Of a DNA stretch of 48,514 nucleotides, positions 22,347 to 30,081 are shown piece after piece. Source of the DNA: an uncultured cyanobacterium (GTDB lineage Bacteria; Cyanobacteriota; Vampirovibrionia; Gastranaerophilales; Gastranaerophilaceae); contig CABUXT010000015.1 of NCBI GenBank assembly GCA_902495705.1, positions 1-48,514 on the forward strand, written 5' to 3'. The translations under genes and the position numbers were made by a program. The notes beneath the pieces are model-generated. The model did not search any database. It worked only from the letters and a program-made list of their open reading frames with translations, and had not been told where the DNA came from. Position 1 is the stretch's first letter. Every line of letters starts with the position of its first letter.

Positions 22347-22420
22347 GTCATTCTGAAAGGATTAAAAATCAAGTTGCGCAAGCAACGTAGATTTTATCCT
22401 ATTCAGAATCTATCAATGTT
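22347..22420 (+). repeat. Extended palindrome with GGATTAAAAATC core, copy 1
   Basis: The outer arms GTCATTCTGAA and TTCAGAATC match the common palindrome. Between them lies AGGATTAAAAATC...GATTTTATCCT, which pairs within itself around a 'aagttgcgcaagcaacgta' tip. The other copies, 41584-41656 and 45514-45586, keep the arms and change the tip (gagcatagcgacg, gagcgtagcgaca). Confidence 0.75.
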
Positions 22421-22473
22421 GGTTTTTGTCGGCTTGGTAAAGCCGACCTACAACTAGACAAACCCTCACCCTA

Positions 22474-22549
22474 GCCCTCAGCCATACGGCACGCAGTCTC
22501 ACACAACTCGCATAGCTCGTTGGTTCGGCTAGCGTTCCTCGGAGAGGGT
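22474..22549 (+). repeat. CCATACGGCACGCAGTCTC repeat, copy 2
   Basis: Same 76-bp unit as 18404-18479 with about five changes, closed by CCCTC and GAGGG. It lies in a similar stack of other repeats, so the order of families is partly conserved between the two blocks. Confidence 0.75.
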
Positions 22550-22603
22550 ACATATCATTCCGAAATAAATTCAGAATAACATAGTCCTTTTTTGTTTATA
22601 CTT

Positions 22604-24418
22604 TTACACCAAGCTATCATCATCGTTTGCACCTTCTACAAGGGACAAATCAATCGGCAAAGAAAAACCAAATGTTGAACCATGATTTGGTACGGAATTA
22701 ACAAAAACATTTCCGTGGTGGTGTTTTTCTATCGTAGTTTTAACCAGATGAAGTCCAAGTCCTGTACCCTTCACGCTATGTGTCTTATTTTCAACTCTAT
22801 AAAATCTTTCAAAAACTTTCTTTTGAAATTCAGGAGCAATTCCGATACCTTCATCGCGAACAGTCACCGTAACCTGATTTTTTTCAGGTTCTTTGAATAA
22901 TTTCACGGTAATTGTAGAATCTTGCGGAGCATATTTTATCGCATTAGACAGATAATTTGTCAATGCACGAGCAATTGAGTCATAATTGAACATCAACAAC
23001 GGAATGTCGTCCTCTTTTTCGACTTCAATTTTCAAATTATGTTCCTTCAACAATACTTGAACTTGATTAACGCACGCATCCACAAGTTGAGAAATATCAT
23101 TTTCAGATTTTTCAATTTTCGCATTTGAATCCAATCTTGAAAAATCCAAAATATCATTAACCATACTGTTTAAGCGGATGATTTCAGTATTAATAGTTCC
23201 AATAAATTCCTTTTGAGTGTCATAGTCAAATTCGTTGCCATAATTGTACAAAGTATCGATATAACTTCTCAAAACAGTGACAGGAGTCCTTAATTCGTGA
23301 GAAACATTTGAAATAAACTGAGATTTCATTTGGTCCATCTCGATTTCACGAGTGACATCAATTAATACAATGATATAGCCAACGTAATCGTGATTATTTT
23401 GAGTGAACATCGGAGAAATTATAGATTTCAAAATTCGACCATCGATTGTGATATTAAATGTAATCGGTTTTGAAGATTTTTCTTCCAGCGAAAGTTTTTT
23501 ATACTCATCAATTTTTTCACTGAAACAATATTCCCCTTCAGTATCGACATAACTTTGAATATTAGTGTTTAATAATTGGTCGCCCTCAAGTTCTAACAAC
23601 TCTTTTGCATGGTTATTTATTAACGTAACCTTGTCATTGTTATCACAAACAACAACACCGTTTGCAATACTCATCAACACTGCCTCAAGCTTGTTACGCT
23701 CCAGTGTCAATTGTTCAATATTTTGTTCTTCATAAACATTTAATCTTGCAGACATGTTATTAAACGCATCAAAAAGTTCTTTAACCTCATCACTGACATC
23801 TTTGCCTTCAATTTTGTACCCAAATTCGCCTGATGAAATTTTTTGAACGCCATCATGCAAAATTCTAAGTTCGCGCGTAATCAAATAGGTATTTATCAAA
23901 ACAACAAACGCAAAAACTAACCAAACAATTACAAAAACAAACAAAATAGATGCTCTTGTTGTTGATGAAACTTTTCCGACAATTGAACCTGACAGTCCGA
24001 CAGTTACAGAACCGATATTTGCACCGGTTACCACATTTACCATCGGCGAAGAAACAGATAGACTCGGCTTTCTGGAAGAATTAGCCTTAGAATTTTCTGC
24101 ACGATAAACCATATTTCCATCAGCATCACGAAATTCAATAAAAATAATATCGTGGTGCGATTTCAAAATAGAATCAGAGTGAGTTTTCAAAATGCTATAT
24201 GCCTCTTTTTGAGGAACATTTTTGGTAATTTCGACACTCTCAATTGCAAGAATTTTTGAAATTACTTGCCCAAAATTTTGGTAACTGTCATTCAGATTTT
24301 TTTGAATATTAACAGTCGCAAAAACCGCAATTGCCATAATTAGCAAGGTACTCAGAACAAGTCCGAAAATAATTAAACGATTTTGCGTTGTTAAACTTAT
24401 TTTTTGTCTCTCACTCAT
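22604..24418 (-). CDS. Membrane sensor histidine kinase (HAMP-PAS-HisKA-HATPase)
   Basis: A 604-residue inner-membrane kinase. Order of domains: membrane segment about 14-36, extracytoplasmic sensor about 37-160, a second membrane segment about 165-190, HAMP about 190-245, a PAS-like domain about 255-355, HisKA with the phosphorylated His in FISNVSHELRTPVTVLRSY (about 375), and HATPase_c with N-box LSNAIKYAPQ, G1 VRDEGIGI and G2 GTGLGLHLV. This is the PhoR/WalK type, which normally pairs with an OmpR-type regulator, and none is adjacent. The start at 24418 (MSERQK) is chosen because a TATAAT box lies only six bases upstream, so the message is probably leaderless. Confidence 0.92.
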   Translation of the reverse strand: MSERQKISLTTQNRLIIFGLVLSTLLIMAIAVFATVNIQKNLNDSYQNFGQVISKILAIESVEITKNVPQKEAYSILKTHSDSILKSHHDIIFIEFRDADGNMVYRAENSKANSSRKPSLSVSSPMVNVVTGANIGSVTVGLSGSIVGKVSSTTRASILFVFVIVWLVFAFVVLINTYLITRELRILHDGVQKISSGEFGYKIEGKDVSDEVKELFDAFNNMSARLNVYEEQNIEQLTLERNKLEAVLMSIANGVVVCDNNDKVTLINNHAKELLELEGDQLLNTNIQSYVDTEGEYCFSEKIDEYKKLSLEEKSSKPITFNITIDGRILKSIISPMFTQNNHDYVGYIIVLIDVTREIEMDQMKSQFISNVSHELRTPVTVLRSYIDTLYNYGNEFDYDTQKEFIGTINTEIIRLNSMVNDILDFSRLDSNAKIEKSENDISQLVDACVNQVQVLLKEHNLKIEVEKEDDIPLLMFNYDSIARALTNYLSNAIKYAPQDSTITVKLFKEPEKNQVTVTVRDEGIGIAPEFQKKVFERFYRVENKTHSVKGTGLGLHLVKTTIEKHHHGNVFVNSVPNHGSTFGFSLPIDLSLVEGANDDDSLV

Positions 24419-24424
24419 AGATTC

Positions 24425-24452
24425 ATTATAACACATGAAAGCTTTATTCCAA
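24425..24452 (-). promoter_or_regulatory. Kinase promoter giving a leaderless message
   Basis: On the minus strand TTGGAA, 16 bases, TATAAT (24425-24430), then six bases to the ATG at 24418. The transcript start should coincide with the start codon, so no ribosome-binding site is possible. Confidence 0.5.
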
Positions 24453-24468
24453 AATAAAAATTTATCAC

Positions 24469-24497
24469 TTGACAAAGTGTTAGGTTTACCTTACAAT
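24469..24497 (+). promoter_or_regulatory. DtxR-type gene promoter with internal operator
   Basis: TTGACA at 24469-24474, 17 bases, TACAAT at 24492-24497. The spacer contains TTAGGTTTACCTTA (24480-24493), an inverted repeat of AGGT/ACCT with the flanking TTA. That resembles the boxes of DtxR/IdeR/MntR repressors. Autoregulation in response to Fe2+ or Mn2+ is inferred. Confidence 0.7.
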
Positions 24498-24523
24498 CAT
24501 TTTTGTAAAAACAAGAGGTTATT

Positions 24524-24955
24524 ATGTGCGCAAAAACACAGAATTTATCATCAGGTTTAGAAGATTATTTAGAGGCAATTTATGTTGCATCATTGAATGA
24601 TGTTCAACTAAAAGGTGCTGAACTTGCCAGAAAATTGAATATTTCAAGAGCATCTGTATCAGAGGCTTTGGCAAAACTTGTATCAAAAGAGCTTATCAAA
24701 TACAACAGTTACGAAACAATTTCGCTGACTTCAAAAGGACTTGAAGAAGCCAAAAATGTTTATAACAAACATCATATTTTGAAAGATTTTTTTGAAAAAG
24801 TTTTAAATATTCCTGCAAGCGAAGCAGGCGAAAACGCTTGTAAAATCGAGCATATCATCTCTCAAAATATCTTGAATGAAATGATTAATTTTACAAAATT
24901 TTGCACTAACCACCAAGAAATATTAGATATGTACAAGAAGGAAACCCAAAACTAA
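24524..24955 (+). CDS. DtxR/MntR-family metal-dependent repressor
   Basis: A 143-residue dimeric regulator. Residues 9-70 form the winged HTH (EDYLEAIY ... ELARKLNISRASVSEALAKL). Residues 75-143 form the dimer and metal-binding domain, with HHILKDFF, and E-x-A-C-K-I-E-H in GENACKIEHIIS; the His, Glu and Cys/Asp-position residues of the primary site are in place. No SH3-like third domain, so it is the short MntR-like form. AAGAGG lies five bases before the ATG. Its promoter holds a DtxR-like palindrome. The next gene overlaps its stop codon (TAATG). Confidence 0.93.
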   Translation: MCAKTQNLSSGLEDYLEAIYVASLNDVQLKGAELARKLNISRASVSEALAKLVSKELIKYNSYETISLTSKGLEEAKNVYNKHHILKDFFEKVLNIPASEAGENACKIEHIISQNILNEMINFTKFCTNHQEILDMYKKETQN

Positions 24956-25974
24956 TGTCAACAATTTCAGCAATCGGAAAATATTTAGACCAACCGTTAC
25001 TGACAGCAAAAATAAACAAAAACGTACCCCTTGCCCTAACAGTTGGTTCGACTGCAGTTTTAATCAAAGAAATTGAAAATGCACCAAAAGAAAAGAAGAA
25101 AAAAGTCGGACTCAGAACCGAAATTATCCTTGCTACAACAGCGATTTCTGCGGTAAAAGCTCCAACAATTGCAGCATTTTTGACAGGACGACAAAATTCT
25201 AAAACAGTTAAAGAAATTAAATCTGCAAACACTCAAATTATTGATGAATACTTGCAAACCCACAAAGTTGGCGAAAATTTTGAAAAACTTTTAAACAAAG
25301 CAAAAACCAAGATTTTATCATTAAAAGAAACTCACGAACTTTTCAACGCAAAAGAACACAGCGAACTTGCCAATAAACTAATTCCACCTCCTGAAAATAT
25401 TCAGGCAAAAGATATTTTTAAAGAAATCGGATGGCTTTCAATCTACGGCGCTGTTCCTGTCGCAGGCGGAATTGCAGGCGGAGTTGTTGCAGATAAACTT
25501 ACCGAAAAAAATTGGAAAGATAAAGTTCCAAATAAAATTAAAGAAGGAATTTATCAATACTTGGCAAATATCTTTATGTGCAATATCGGCGCAGGTGTTG
25601 CCCTTGGAATTTTAGAAAAAATGAATATCAAATCAAAAGGCGCAAGATGCGTTGGTATGGTGAGCGGAATCCTTTTGACAGGCGTAATCGGCGGAAGCGC
25701 GATTGCAAACTTTATCGGTAACAAATTTATTAATCCGCTTGTTTCAAAGGATAAAAAGAAAGATATCAGAACCCCTGAATTGATTGACTTGGGACTACAT
25801 ACGGATGATATTGCAACCGTATCATTGTTGTCAGGCTTGAAATGGATAGAACCGTCACTGCCACTTTTGTATTCGGTTTCGGGTTATAGAGCAGGAATCG
25901 GCTATAGAAACAGCGACAAACACCATTCTGCTGATAACAAAAAACAAGCTCATTTTTTACACAAAGAGTGTTAG
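24955..25974 (+). CDS. Unknown membrane protein cotranscribed with the metal regulator
   Basis: A 339-residue protein that I do not recognise. Hydrophobic, Gly-rich segments lie at about residues 24-38, 57-75, 158-178 (with the run AVPVAGGIAGGVVADK), 199-215 and 230-255, so several membrane passes are likely. Between them are Lys-rich soluble stretches. The C-terminal tail has HH, an isolated H and a final H-K-E-C, which could bind metal. Its start overlaps the DtxR-type regulator's stop by one base, so both are made together. That suggests a role in metal uptake, storage or sensing, although no transporter family is recognised. Confidence 0.75.
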   Translation: MSTISAIGKYLDQPLLTAKINKNVPLALTVGSTAVLIKEIENAPKEKKKKVGLRTEIILATTAISAVKAPTIAAFLTGRQNSKTVKEIKSANTQIIDEYLQTHKVGENFEKLLNKAKTKILSLKETHELFNAKEHSELANKLIPPPENIQAKDIFKEIGWLSIYGAVPVAGGIAGGVVADKLTEKNWKDKVPNKIKEGIYQYLANIFMCNIGAGVALGILEKMNIKSKGARCVGMVSGILLTGVIGGSAIANFIGNKFINPLVSKDKKKDIRTPELIDLGLHTDDIATVSLLSGLKWIEPSLPLLYSVSGYRAGIGYRNSDKHHSADNKKQAHFLHKEC

Positions 25975-26021
25975 GCTAATCTAACACTTCACCTTATTTT
26001 ACAGCCCCACAACTGTACACT

Positions 26022-26049
26022 AAAAAGAGGCGGACACCCACCTCTTTTT
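26022..26049 (+). terminator. Intrinsic terminator after the DtxR operon
   Basis: AAAAAGAGG-cggacaccca-CCTCTTTTT, nine perfect pairs ending in a T run, 47 bases after the stop codon. Confidence 0.85.
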
Positions 26050-26233
26050 CATTATTATTTACAATTTGACCTGAAATAGGTTAAGAATTTGCTATAAAAA
26101 CTTAAGGGGCGGTTTTCTTTAATTGAGCCTATCCTTTAAGTTTTCCATTTGTAGTATTGATTATGTTTTAAGATTGACAATATGTTTCAAAAATAAAAAC
26201 CTGTGCTATAATAGATATATAAAAATTTCCCCT
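26050..26233 (+). other. AT-rich leader region before tRNA-Gly with one hairpin
   Basis: No ORF. AAAACTTAAGG (26097-26107) pairs with CCTTTAAGTTTT (26133-26144), with one bulged base, and is preceded by TTGACC and TATAAA. This has the shape of a short structured RNA ending in TTTTCC, but no family is recognised. TATAAT at 26213-26218, about 15 bases before the tRNA, is a likely -10 box for tRNA-Gly. Confidence 0.3.
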
Positions 26234-26308
26234 GCGGGCATAGTTCAGTGGTAGAATGTCTCCTTCCCAAGGAGAAGATCGCGAGTTCGAGTCTCGTTGC
26301 CCGCTCCA
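26234..26308 (+). tRNA. tRNA-Gly (CCC anticodon)
   Basis: The acceptor is GCGGGCA/TGCCCGC, the D arm GTTC/GAAT, the anticodon stem TCTCC/GGAGA with loop TTCCCAA (anticodon CCC), and the T arm GCGAG-ttcgagt-CTCGT. Unlike the tRNA-Trp gene, the 3' CCA is encoded. Confidence 0.95.
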
Positions 26309-26330
26309 TTTAAAAAGGAAAGGTCTCTAT

Positions 26331-26972
26331 ATGCAGTGTCCAAAATGTAAAGAAGAAATTTCAGACAATTCTAAATTTTGTTCTAATTGTGGAACAAATA
26401 TAAAAGAATATTTAGAAAAATTAGAAGATGAAAAATATATCAAATGCCCTAATTGTGACAAGAAAATTGAAAAAGATGCAAAATTTTGCAAATATTGTGG
26501 TCACAATATAATAAAAGAAGTAATTAAAAACGTACAAAGAACAAAATCATTTAATAAACTTGGCAATCATATCGCCATTGCTACTGTTTTAGTAATTATA
26601 TTTGTTAGTTTTTCTATCGTTATTTTAAATGTAAAAGAATATTATTATCCAGAATCACATAATACGGAATATCAAAATCTTGAGTTAGAACCAACACCTC
26701 AGCCTAGAGCAAACATTGAAGTTGTAAATAGTCATCTTGTTAATATGGGATATGGAATGCAAAAAATAGAGGGAATTGTAAAAAATACATCAAATATCAC
26801 ATGTTATAACCCTGATATAGAAATTCACACATTTGACTCTTCCGGGAATAGAATCGGTGAAGAACCAATACTAATTATGAATGCTTTAAACCCAGGGGAA
26901 ACATATAAATTCACTATATATGCAAACGGAGCAAGCCGTTATGGTATTGAGAAATGTAATTGTGGATACTAA
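26331..26972 (+). CDS. Zinc-ribbon membrane protein with FxLYD-like domain
   Basis: A 213-residue protein. Residues 2-22 (CPKCKEE ... CSNCGTN) and 42-62 (CPNCDKK ... CKYCGHN) are two zinc ribbons, each with paired CxxC. A membrane helix follows at about residues 82-104. The outer part, residues 125-210, resembles an FxLYD domain (GIVKNTSNITCYNPDIEIHT, then FDSSGN). Such 'zinc-ribbon, one TM, beta-domain' proteins are common in gut anaerobes and have no assigned function. The start is 22 bases after tRNA-Gly, with AAAAGGAAAGG upstream. A frame reading through the tRNA is rejected. Confidence 0.85.
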   Translation: MQCPKCKEEISDNSKFCSNCGTNIKEYLEKLEDEKYIKCPNCDKKIEKDAKFCKYCGHNIIKEVIKNVQRTKSFNKLGNHIAIATVLVIIFVSFSIVILNVKEYYYPESHNTEYQNLELEPTPQPRANIEVVNSHLVNMGYGMQKIEGIVKNTSNITCYNPDIEIHTFDSSGNRIGEEPILIMNALNPGETYKFTIYANGASRYGIEKCNCGY

Positions 26973-26987
26973 ATAGAGGTGAGAATT

Positions 26988-27428
26988 TTGTTAAGAAGAT
27001 TTATTATTATATCAATTTATATAGTTGCATTATTTTTAAGTTTATATCTTAGTAGCCTCATTAAAAATAATATTTCTAAGAATGCTGCCATTAGTTGGAT
27101 AGAACATCCCTACCGTCAAGAGTCAGAATTAAATGCCTACCAAGTATATAGTATTGCAACGTCATTACAAAATGATATAAATAATGGAAAAATAAAAGAC
27201 CATATAGATTGGCAAAATAAAGTAGCTGGCTATGGAGGGAGTAGTATATATGAGTATTTGCATTACAATGACAATGGGAAAGTTACTATTTCTAATCCAA
27301 AATCAGATTTAAAAATAAGCATAAGCGATTGGAAGAGGATGTTAGATTCAAAACAAGCACTGATTAAAAATTCTGAATCTTCTATATTCAATTTTTCTAA
27401 TGAAGATAAAACATTAAAGACTCATTAA
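26988..27428 (+). CDS. Unknown small protein with N-terminal membrane anchor
   Basis: About 146 residues: a basic start, one hydrophobic helix (FIIISIYIVALFLSLYLSSL, about residues 4-23) and a polar body with no known motif. TTG at 26988 is chosen because AGAGGTGA lies at the right distance. A GTG nine bases earlier is possible, but the ribosome-binding site would overlap it. It follows the zinc-ribbon gene by 15 bases and is probably in its operon. The low GC content matches its neighbours in this accessory stretch. Confidence 0.65.
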   Translation: MLRRFIIISIYIVALFLSLYLSSLIKNNISKNAAISWIEHPYRQESELNAYQVYSIATSLQNDINNGKIKDHIDWQNKVAGYGGSSIYEYLHYNDNGKVTISNPKSDLKISISDWKRMLDSKQALIKNSESSIFNFSNEDKTLKTH

Positions 27429-27540
27429 TTTTGTATCCTTGATATATGATATAAAGAATAAGTTCCAAAAATGTAAAATGAGTATAAAGGATATCGGACA
27501 ATTTAATAAGTAATTGTTAATCATAAAAGTTGGAGGAATT

Positions 27541-27564
27541 ATGTTCGCTTTTGAAAAATATTAA
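27541..27564 (+). CDS. Possible seven-codon leader peptide
   Basis: GGAGG-aatt-ATG starts a frame M-F-A-F-E-K-Y-stop, 14 bases before the next gene's start, which has its own GGAGG. Two strong ribosome-binding sites in a row suggest a translated upstream peptide that could couple or tune expression of the downstream gene. Confidence 0.35.
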   Translation: MFAFEKY

Positions 27565-27578
27565 CTGGAGGAAAATAA

Positions 27579-28175
27579 ATGCAAAAATTTATTGAGATTT
27601 TAGAATTATTTAAATCTATAGCTATTGATATGATAGACAAAGTGGATAAACATGAGGGCTTTTTAACTACTATCATTGGGCTTGGCACTGTTTTAATCGC
27701 ATTAGAAGCACTAAAAACTTGGAAAAAAGAATTAAAAGCTAAGAAACTTTTTGAAATTCATAGCGCATCTTATACTTTATTAAAAAACTTTCAAAGTAAA
27801 TTAGATTATTTAAATAAGTGGTATAAAGAACAAGATGATGATGAATTTATCAAATGTTTTGTAACGAATCAAATAGGTCTTTTTTGTAGAAAAGAACTAA
27901 AGACACTCCAAGACTTAACCACGAACTTATCAATTGTTGATAAAAAAGATACAACCTTATACTTCTTCCTTGGTAAATTTAAAGAATATTCAAAAATGGA
28001 GTCAGATTTATATACAGGGTCAGGAAAAGAAGATAGATATCTCAATAACTTTTATTCAGAATATTTTAGTTTAACTGATAATGGATATTTTAAAGAATTT
28101 CACACAAATTTTAATCATAAGGTAGAAACAGCAATAGAACATTTTTATAAAAAAATGGAAGAATTTTATAAATAA
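27579..28175 (+). CDS. Unknown protein with one membrane segment
   Basis: A 198-residue protein. A short helical start is followed by a hydrophobic segment at about residues 29-45 (LTTIIGLGTVLIALEAL), then a long helical, Lys/Glu/Phe-rich cytoplasmic part. The size and layout (membrane helix followed by a helical domain) are seen in many accessory genes, including defence genes, but no diagnostic motif is visible. CTGGAGGAAAATAA gives a strong ribosome-binding site. Confidence 0.65.
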   Translation: MQKFIEILELFKSIAIDMIDKVDKHEGFLTTIIGLGTVLIALEALKTWKKELKAKKLFEIHSASYTLLKNFQSKLDYLNKWYKEQDDDEFIKCFVTNQIGLFCRKELKTLQDLTTNLSIVDKKDTTLYFFLGKFKEYSKMESDLYTGSGKEDRYLNNFYSEYFSLTDNGYFKEFHTNFNHKVETAIEHFYKKMEEFYK

Positions 28176-28271
28176 GAAAAAAAATAATAAAAATGAAAAA
28201 TATTTTAAAGTTGTATTTCAATTTGAATGAACATGTTTAAATTTAAGTCGTTCTAATATTAGGAGAAAATT

Positions 28272-28685
28272 ATGAAAAAACTTTTGGCAATTATATTTGT
28301 ATCTTTGTTATTGACTGGCAGTGCATTTGCGGGTAATACTTACAACCAATATGGCAGTAAAACAGGTTCATATAGAACAAATGGCTCTACAACCTCAACT
28401 TATGACAGATACGGTTCACGCACAGGAACTTACAAAACCAACGGCAATACAACGACAAAATATGACCAGTAGGGCTCAAGACAAGGAACAATCAAAAAGA
28501 CATCAACGGGCTACAATACATACGATAAATATGGGTCAAGAACTGGTAGCTATAAGACAAACTATAACGGGCCAACCACATCTTATGATAAATATGGAAG
28601 AAAAACAGGCTCATTCAAAACCGATTCCATGGGTAGAACCACCCAATACGACCGTTACGGCAGAAAAGTTGGAAGTTTTAAGTAA
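28272..28685 (+). pseudogene. Secreted tyrosine/glycine repeat protein interrupted by an in-frame amber codon
   Basis: A Sec signal peptide (MKKLLAIIFVSLLLTGSAFA, residues 1-20) is followed by about six units of 16-20 residues of the type YDRYGSRTGTYKTNG. The frame stops at TAG (28470-28472, codon 67) but continues without shift through four more units (YDKYGSRTGSYKTN, YDKYGRKTGSFKTD, YDRYGRKVGSFK) to TAA at 28683-28685. At the stop, the repeat pattern demands Tyr, so one TAC/TAT to TAG change explains it. Either a recent nonsense mutation truncated a 137-residue surface protein, or TAG is suppressed. Other genes here, such as secE, end in TAG, so reassignment is unlikely. AGGAG precedes the ATG. 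Confidence 0.85.
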
Positions 28686-28742
28686 TATATTAAAGTTTAT
28701 GGGTCAAGCATGGAATATTCAATATAATAAACCAACTTAATA

Positions 28743-29936
28743 TTATGTTAACAACCAATCCAAAGCATAAATTTGTTTAATTCCATTATGCGAAACATTT
28801 GGTATATTATCCATTGTTATTAAGAATTTTGGATAATGGTTTTTTATACTATTTAACGGTGTGAGTTCTCGTTCTAATGTTGTTTTATCCATTACCGTCT
28901 GTGACACTTGATAATATTCTAATTCTCCATTTTTTTCTGCAACAAAGTCAACTTCTAAACTATCGATTTTCCCAATATAGACTTTATAACCTCTACGAAT
29001 AAGTTCTAAGTAAACAACATTTTCCAAAACATGCCCCATATCTACATATTTAGAGCCTAAAAGGAAATATCTAAGTCCAATGTCTGGGATATAATATTTT
29101 TCTTGGGTCTCAAGGTATTGTTTCCCTTTTATATCATACCTACCAGCTTTATATAATATAAAACCATCAACCAATGCTGCAAGATAATTTTCTACGGTAT
29201 GATTTGATATTTTTCGCCCTTTTGAAGTCATTGTATCACTAATTTTTTTAGGTGTTGTGATATTTCCAATATTATCAAACATGAATTTTATAATACTTTC
29301 TAATACTGAAACATCAGAAATGTTTTTTCTACTTACAACATCTTTTAGGATAACTGTATTATATATGCCACTTAAATAAGTTCTTATTTGTTCTTTATCT
29401 TCCCCAAGTTCAATAACATAAGGGAAAGAGCTATTTTCAATGTATTGCCTATAAAGAGTAGGTAAATCACTTTTTTCACTGTGTGCAGAAACATACTCTT
29501 TAAATGATAGTGGCAACATTTGAATTTCTACATATCGACCAGATAACAGAGTTGCAAGCTCTCCTGACATAAAATATGCATTTGACCCTGTTATGTATAA
29601 ATCAACATTATCCATAATATACAAACCATCTATTGCTTTTTGATAATCTGTAACATTTTGAATTTCATCAAGTAGGATATAATATTTACTATCTGTAACC
29701 AATTTTGACTTTAAATAGGTATATAAAGCTTTATAATCTTTTAATTCGTCATAATCTGGGTTTTCAAAATTTATAGTTATTATCTGGTTTTCACCTATAC
29801 CATTATCTAGCAGATACTTACGATAAATCTTTAATAATGTAGATTTACCACATCTCCTAATACCCGTAATAACTTTTATAAGTTGTTTATCTTTAAATCC
29901 AATCAGTTTTTTTAAATATTCATCTCGTTTAATCAT
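28743..29936 (-). CDS. AAA ATPase with DUF4143
   Basis: A 397-residue protein of the AAA_14/DUF4143 type. Walker A is GIRRCGKST (residues 25-33), Walker B is YYILLDEIQN (about 85-94), sensor 1 is LYITGSNA, and LLSGRYVEIQMLPLSF is the family block near 129-144. The C-terminal DUF4143 part (about 200-390) has the DIGLRYFLLG and ENVVYLELIRRGYKVYIGK segments with a PD-(D/E)xK-like end (VDFVAEKNG). These proteins are numerous in gut bacteria and archaea; a mobile-element or defence role is often suggested but not shown. It stands alone. Confidence 0.9.
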   Translation of the reverse strand: MIKRDEYLKKLIGFKDKQLIKVITGIRRCGKSTLLKIYRKYLLDNGIGENQIITINFENPDYDELKDYKALYTYLKSKLVTDSKYYILLDEIQNVTDYQKAIDGLYIMDNVDLYITGSNAYFMSGELATLLSGRYVEIQMLPLSFKEYVSAHSEKSDLPTLYRQYIENSSFPYVIELGEDKEQIRTYLSGIYNTVILKDVVSRKNISDVSVLESIIKFMFDNIGNITTPKKISDTMTSKGRKISNHTVENYLAALVDGFILYKAGRYDIKGKQYLETQEKYYIPDIGLRYFLLGSKYVDMGHVLENVVYLELIRRGYKVYIGKIDSLEVDFVAEKNGELEYYQVSQTVMDKTTLERELTPLNSIKNHYPKFLITMDNIPNVSHNGIKQIYALDWLLT

Positions 29937-30081
29937 AATTAACTCCTATAAATATTATTTCCATAACTGTATAAAATTGTCAAGTTTTGGAAGTCTATTT
30001 CTAAAACTTACCGTTCTAATATTACATATTAACATAAATAACTATATAACTAGGCCTTTTTTAATCCATTCATATAAATGC

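Larger units (their letters stand above)
22237..22603. repeat. Intergenic repeat block between MNT and kinase genes
   Basis: No gene. It contains GTCACCCTGAACTTGTTTCA plus GGGTC (about 22297-22320), the extended hairpin 22347-22420, GTCGGCTTGGTAAAGCCGAC (22428-22451) and the CCATACGGCACGC repeat with its left flank (22461-22549). A degraded TTCCGAAATAAATTCAGAA palindrome (about 22558-22580) follows. Confidence 0.75.

Noticed and set aside
26256..26330. Start of the zinc-ribbon gene inside tRNA-Gly
   Set aside because: The frame runs through the tRNA; ATG 26331 has its own ribosome-binding site and begins exactly at the first zinc ribbon.
28470..28472. TAG reassigned to an amino acid in this genome
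   Set aside because: secE and other intact genes here end with TAG, so one internal TAG is better explained by mutation or local suppression.
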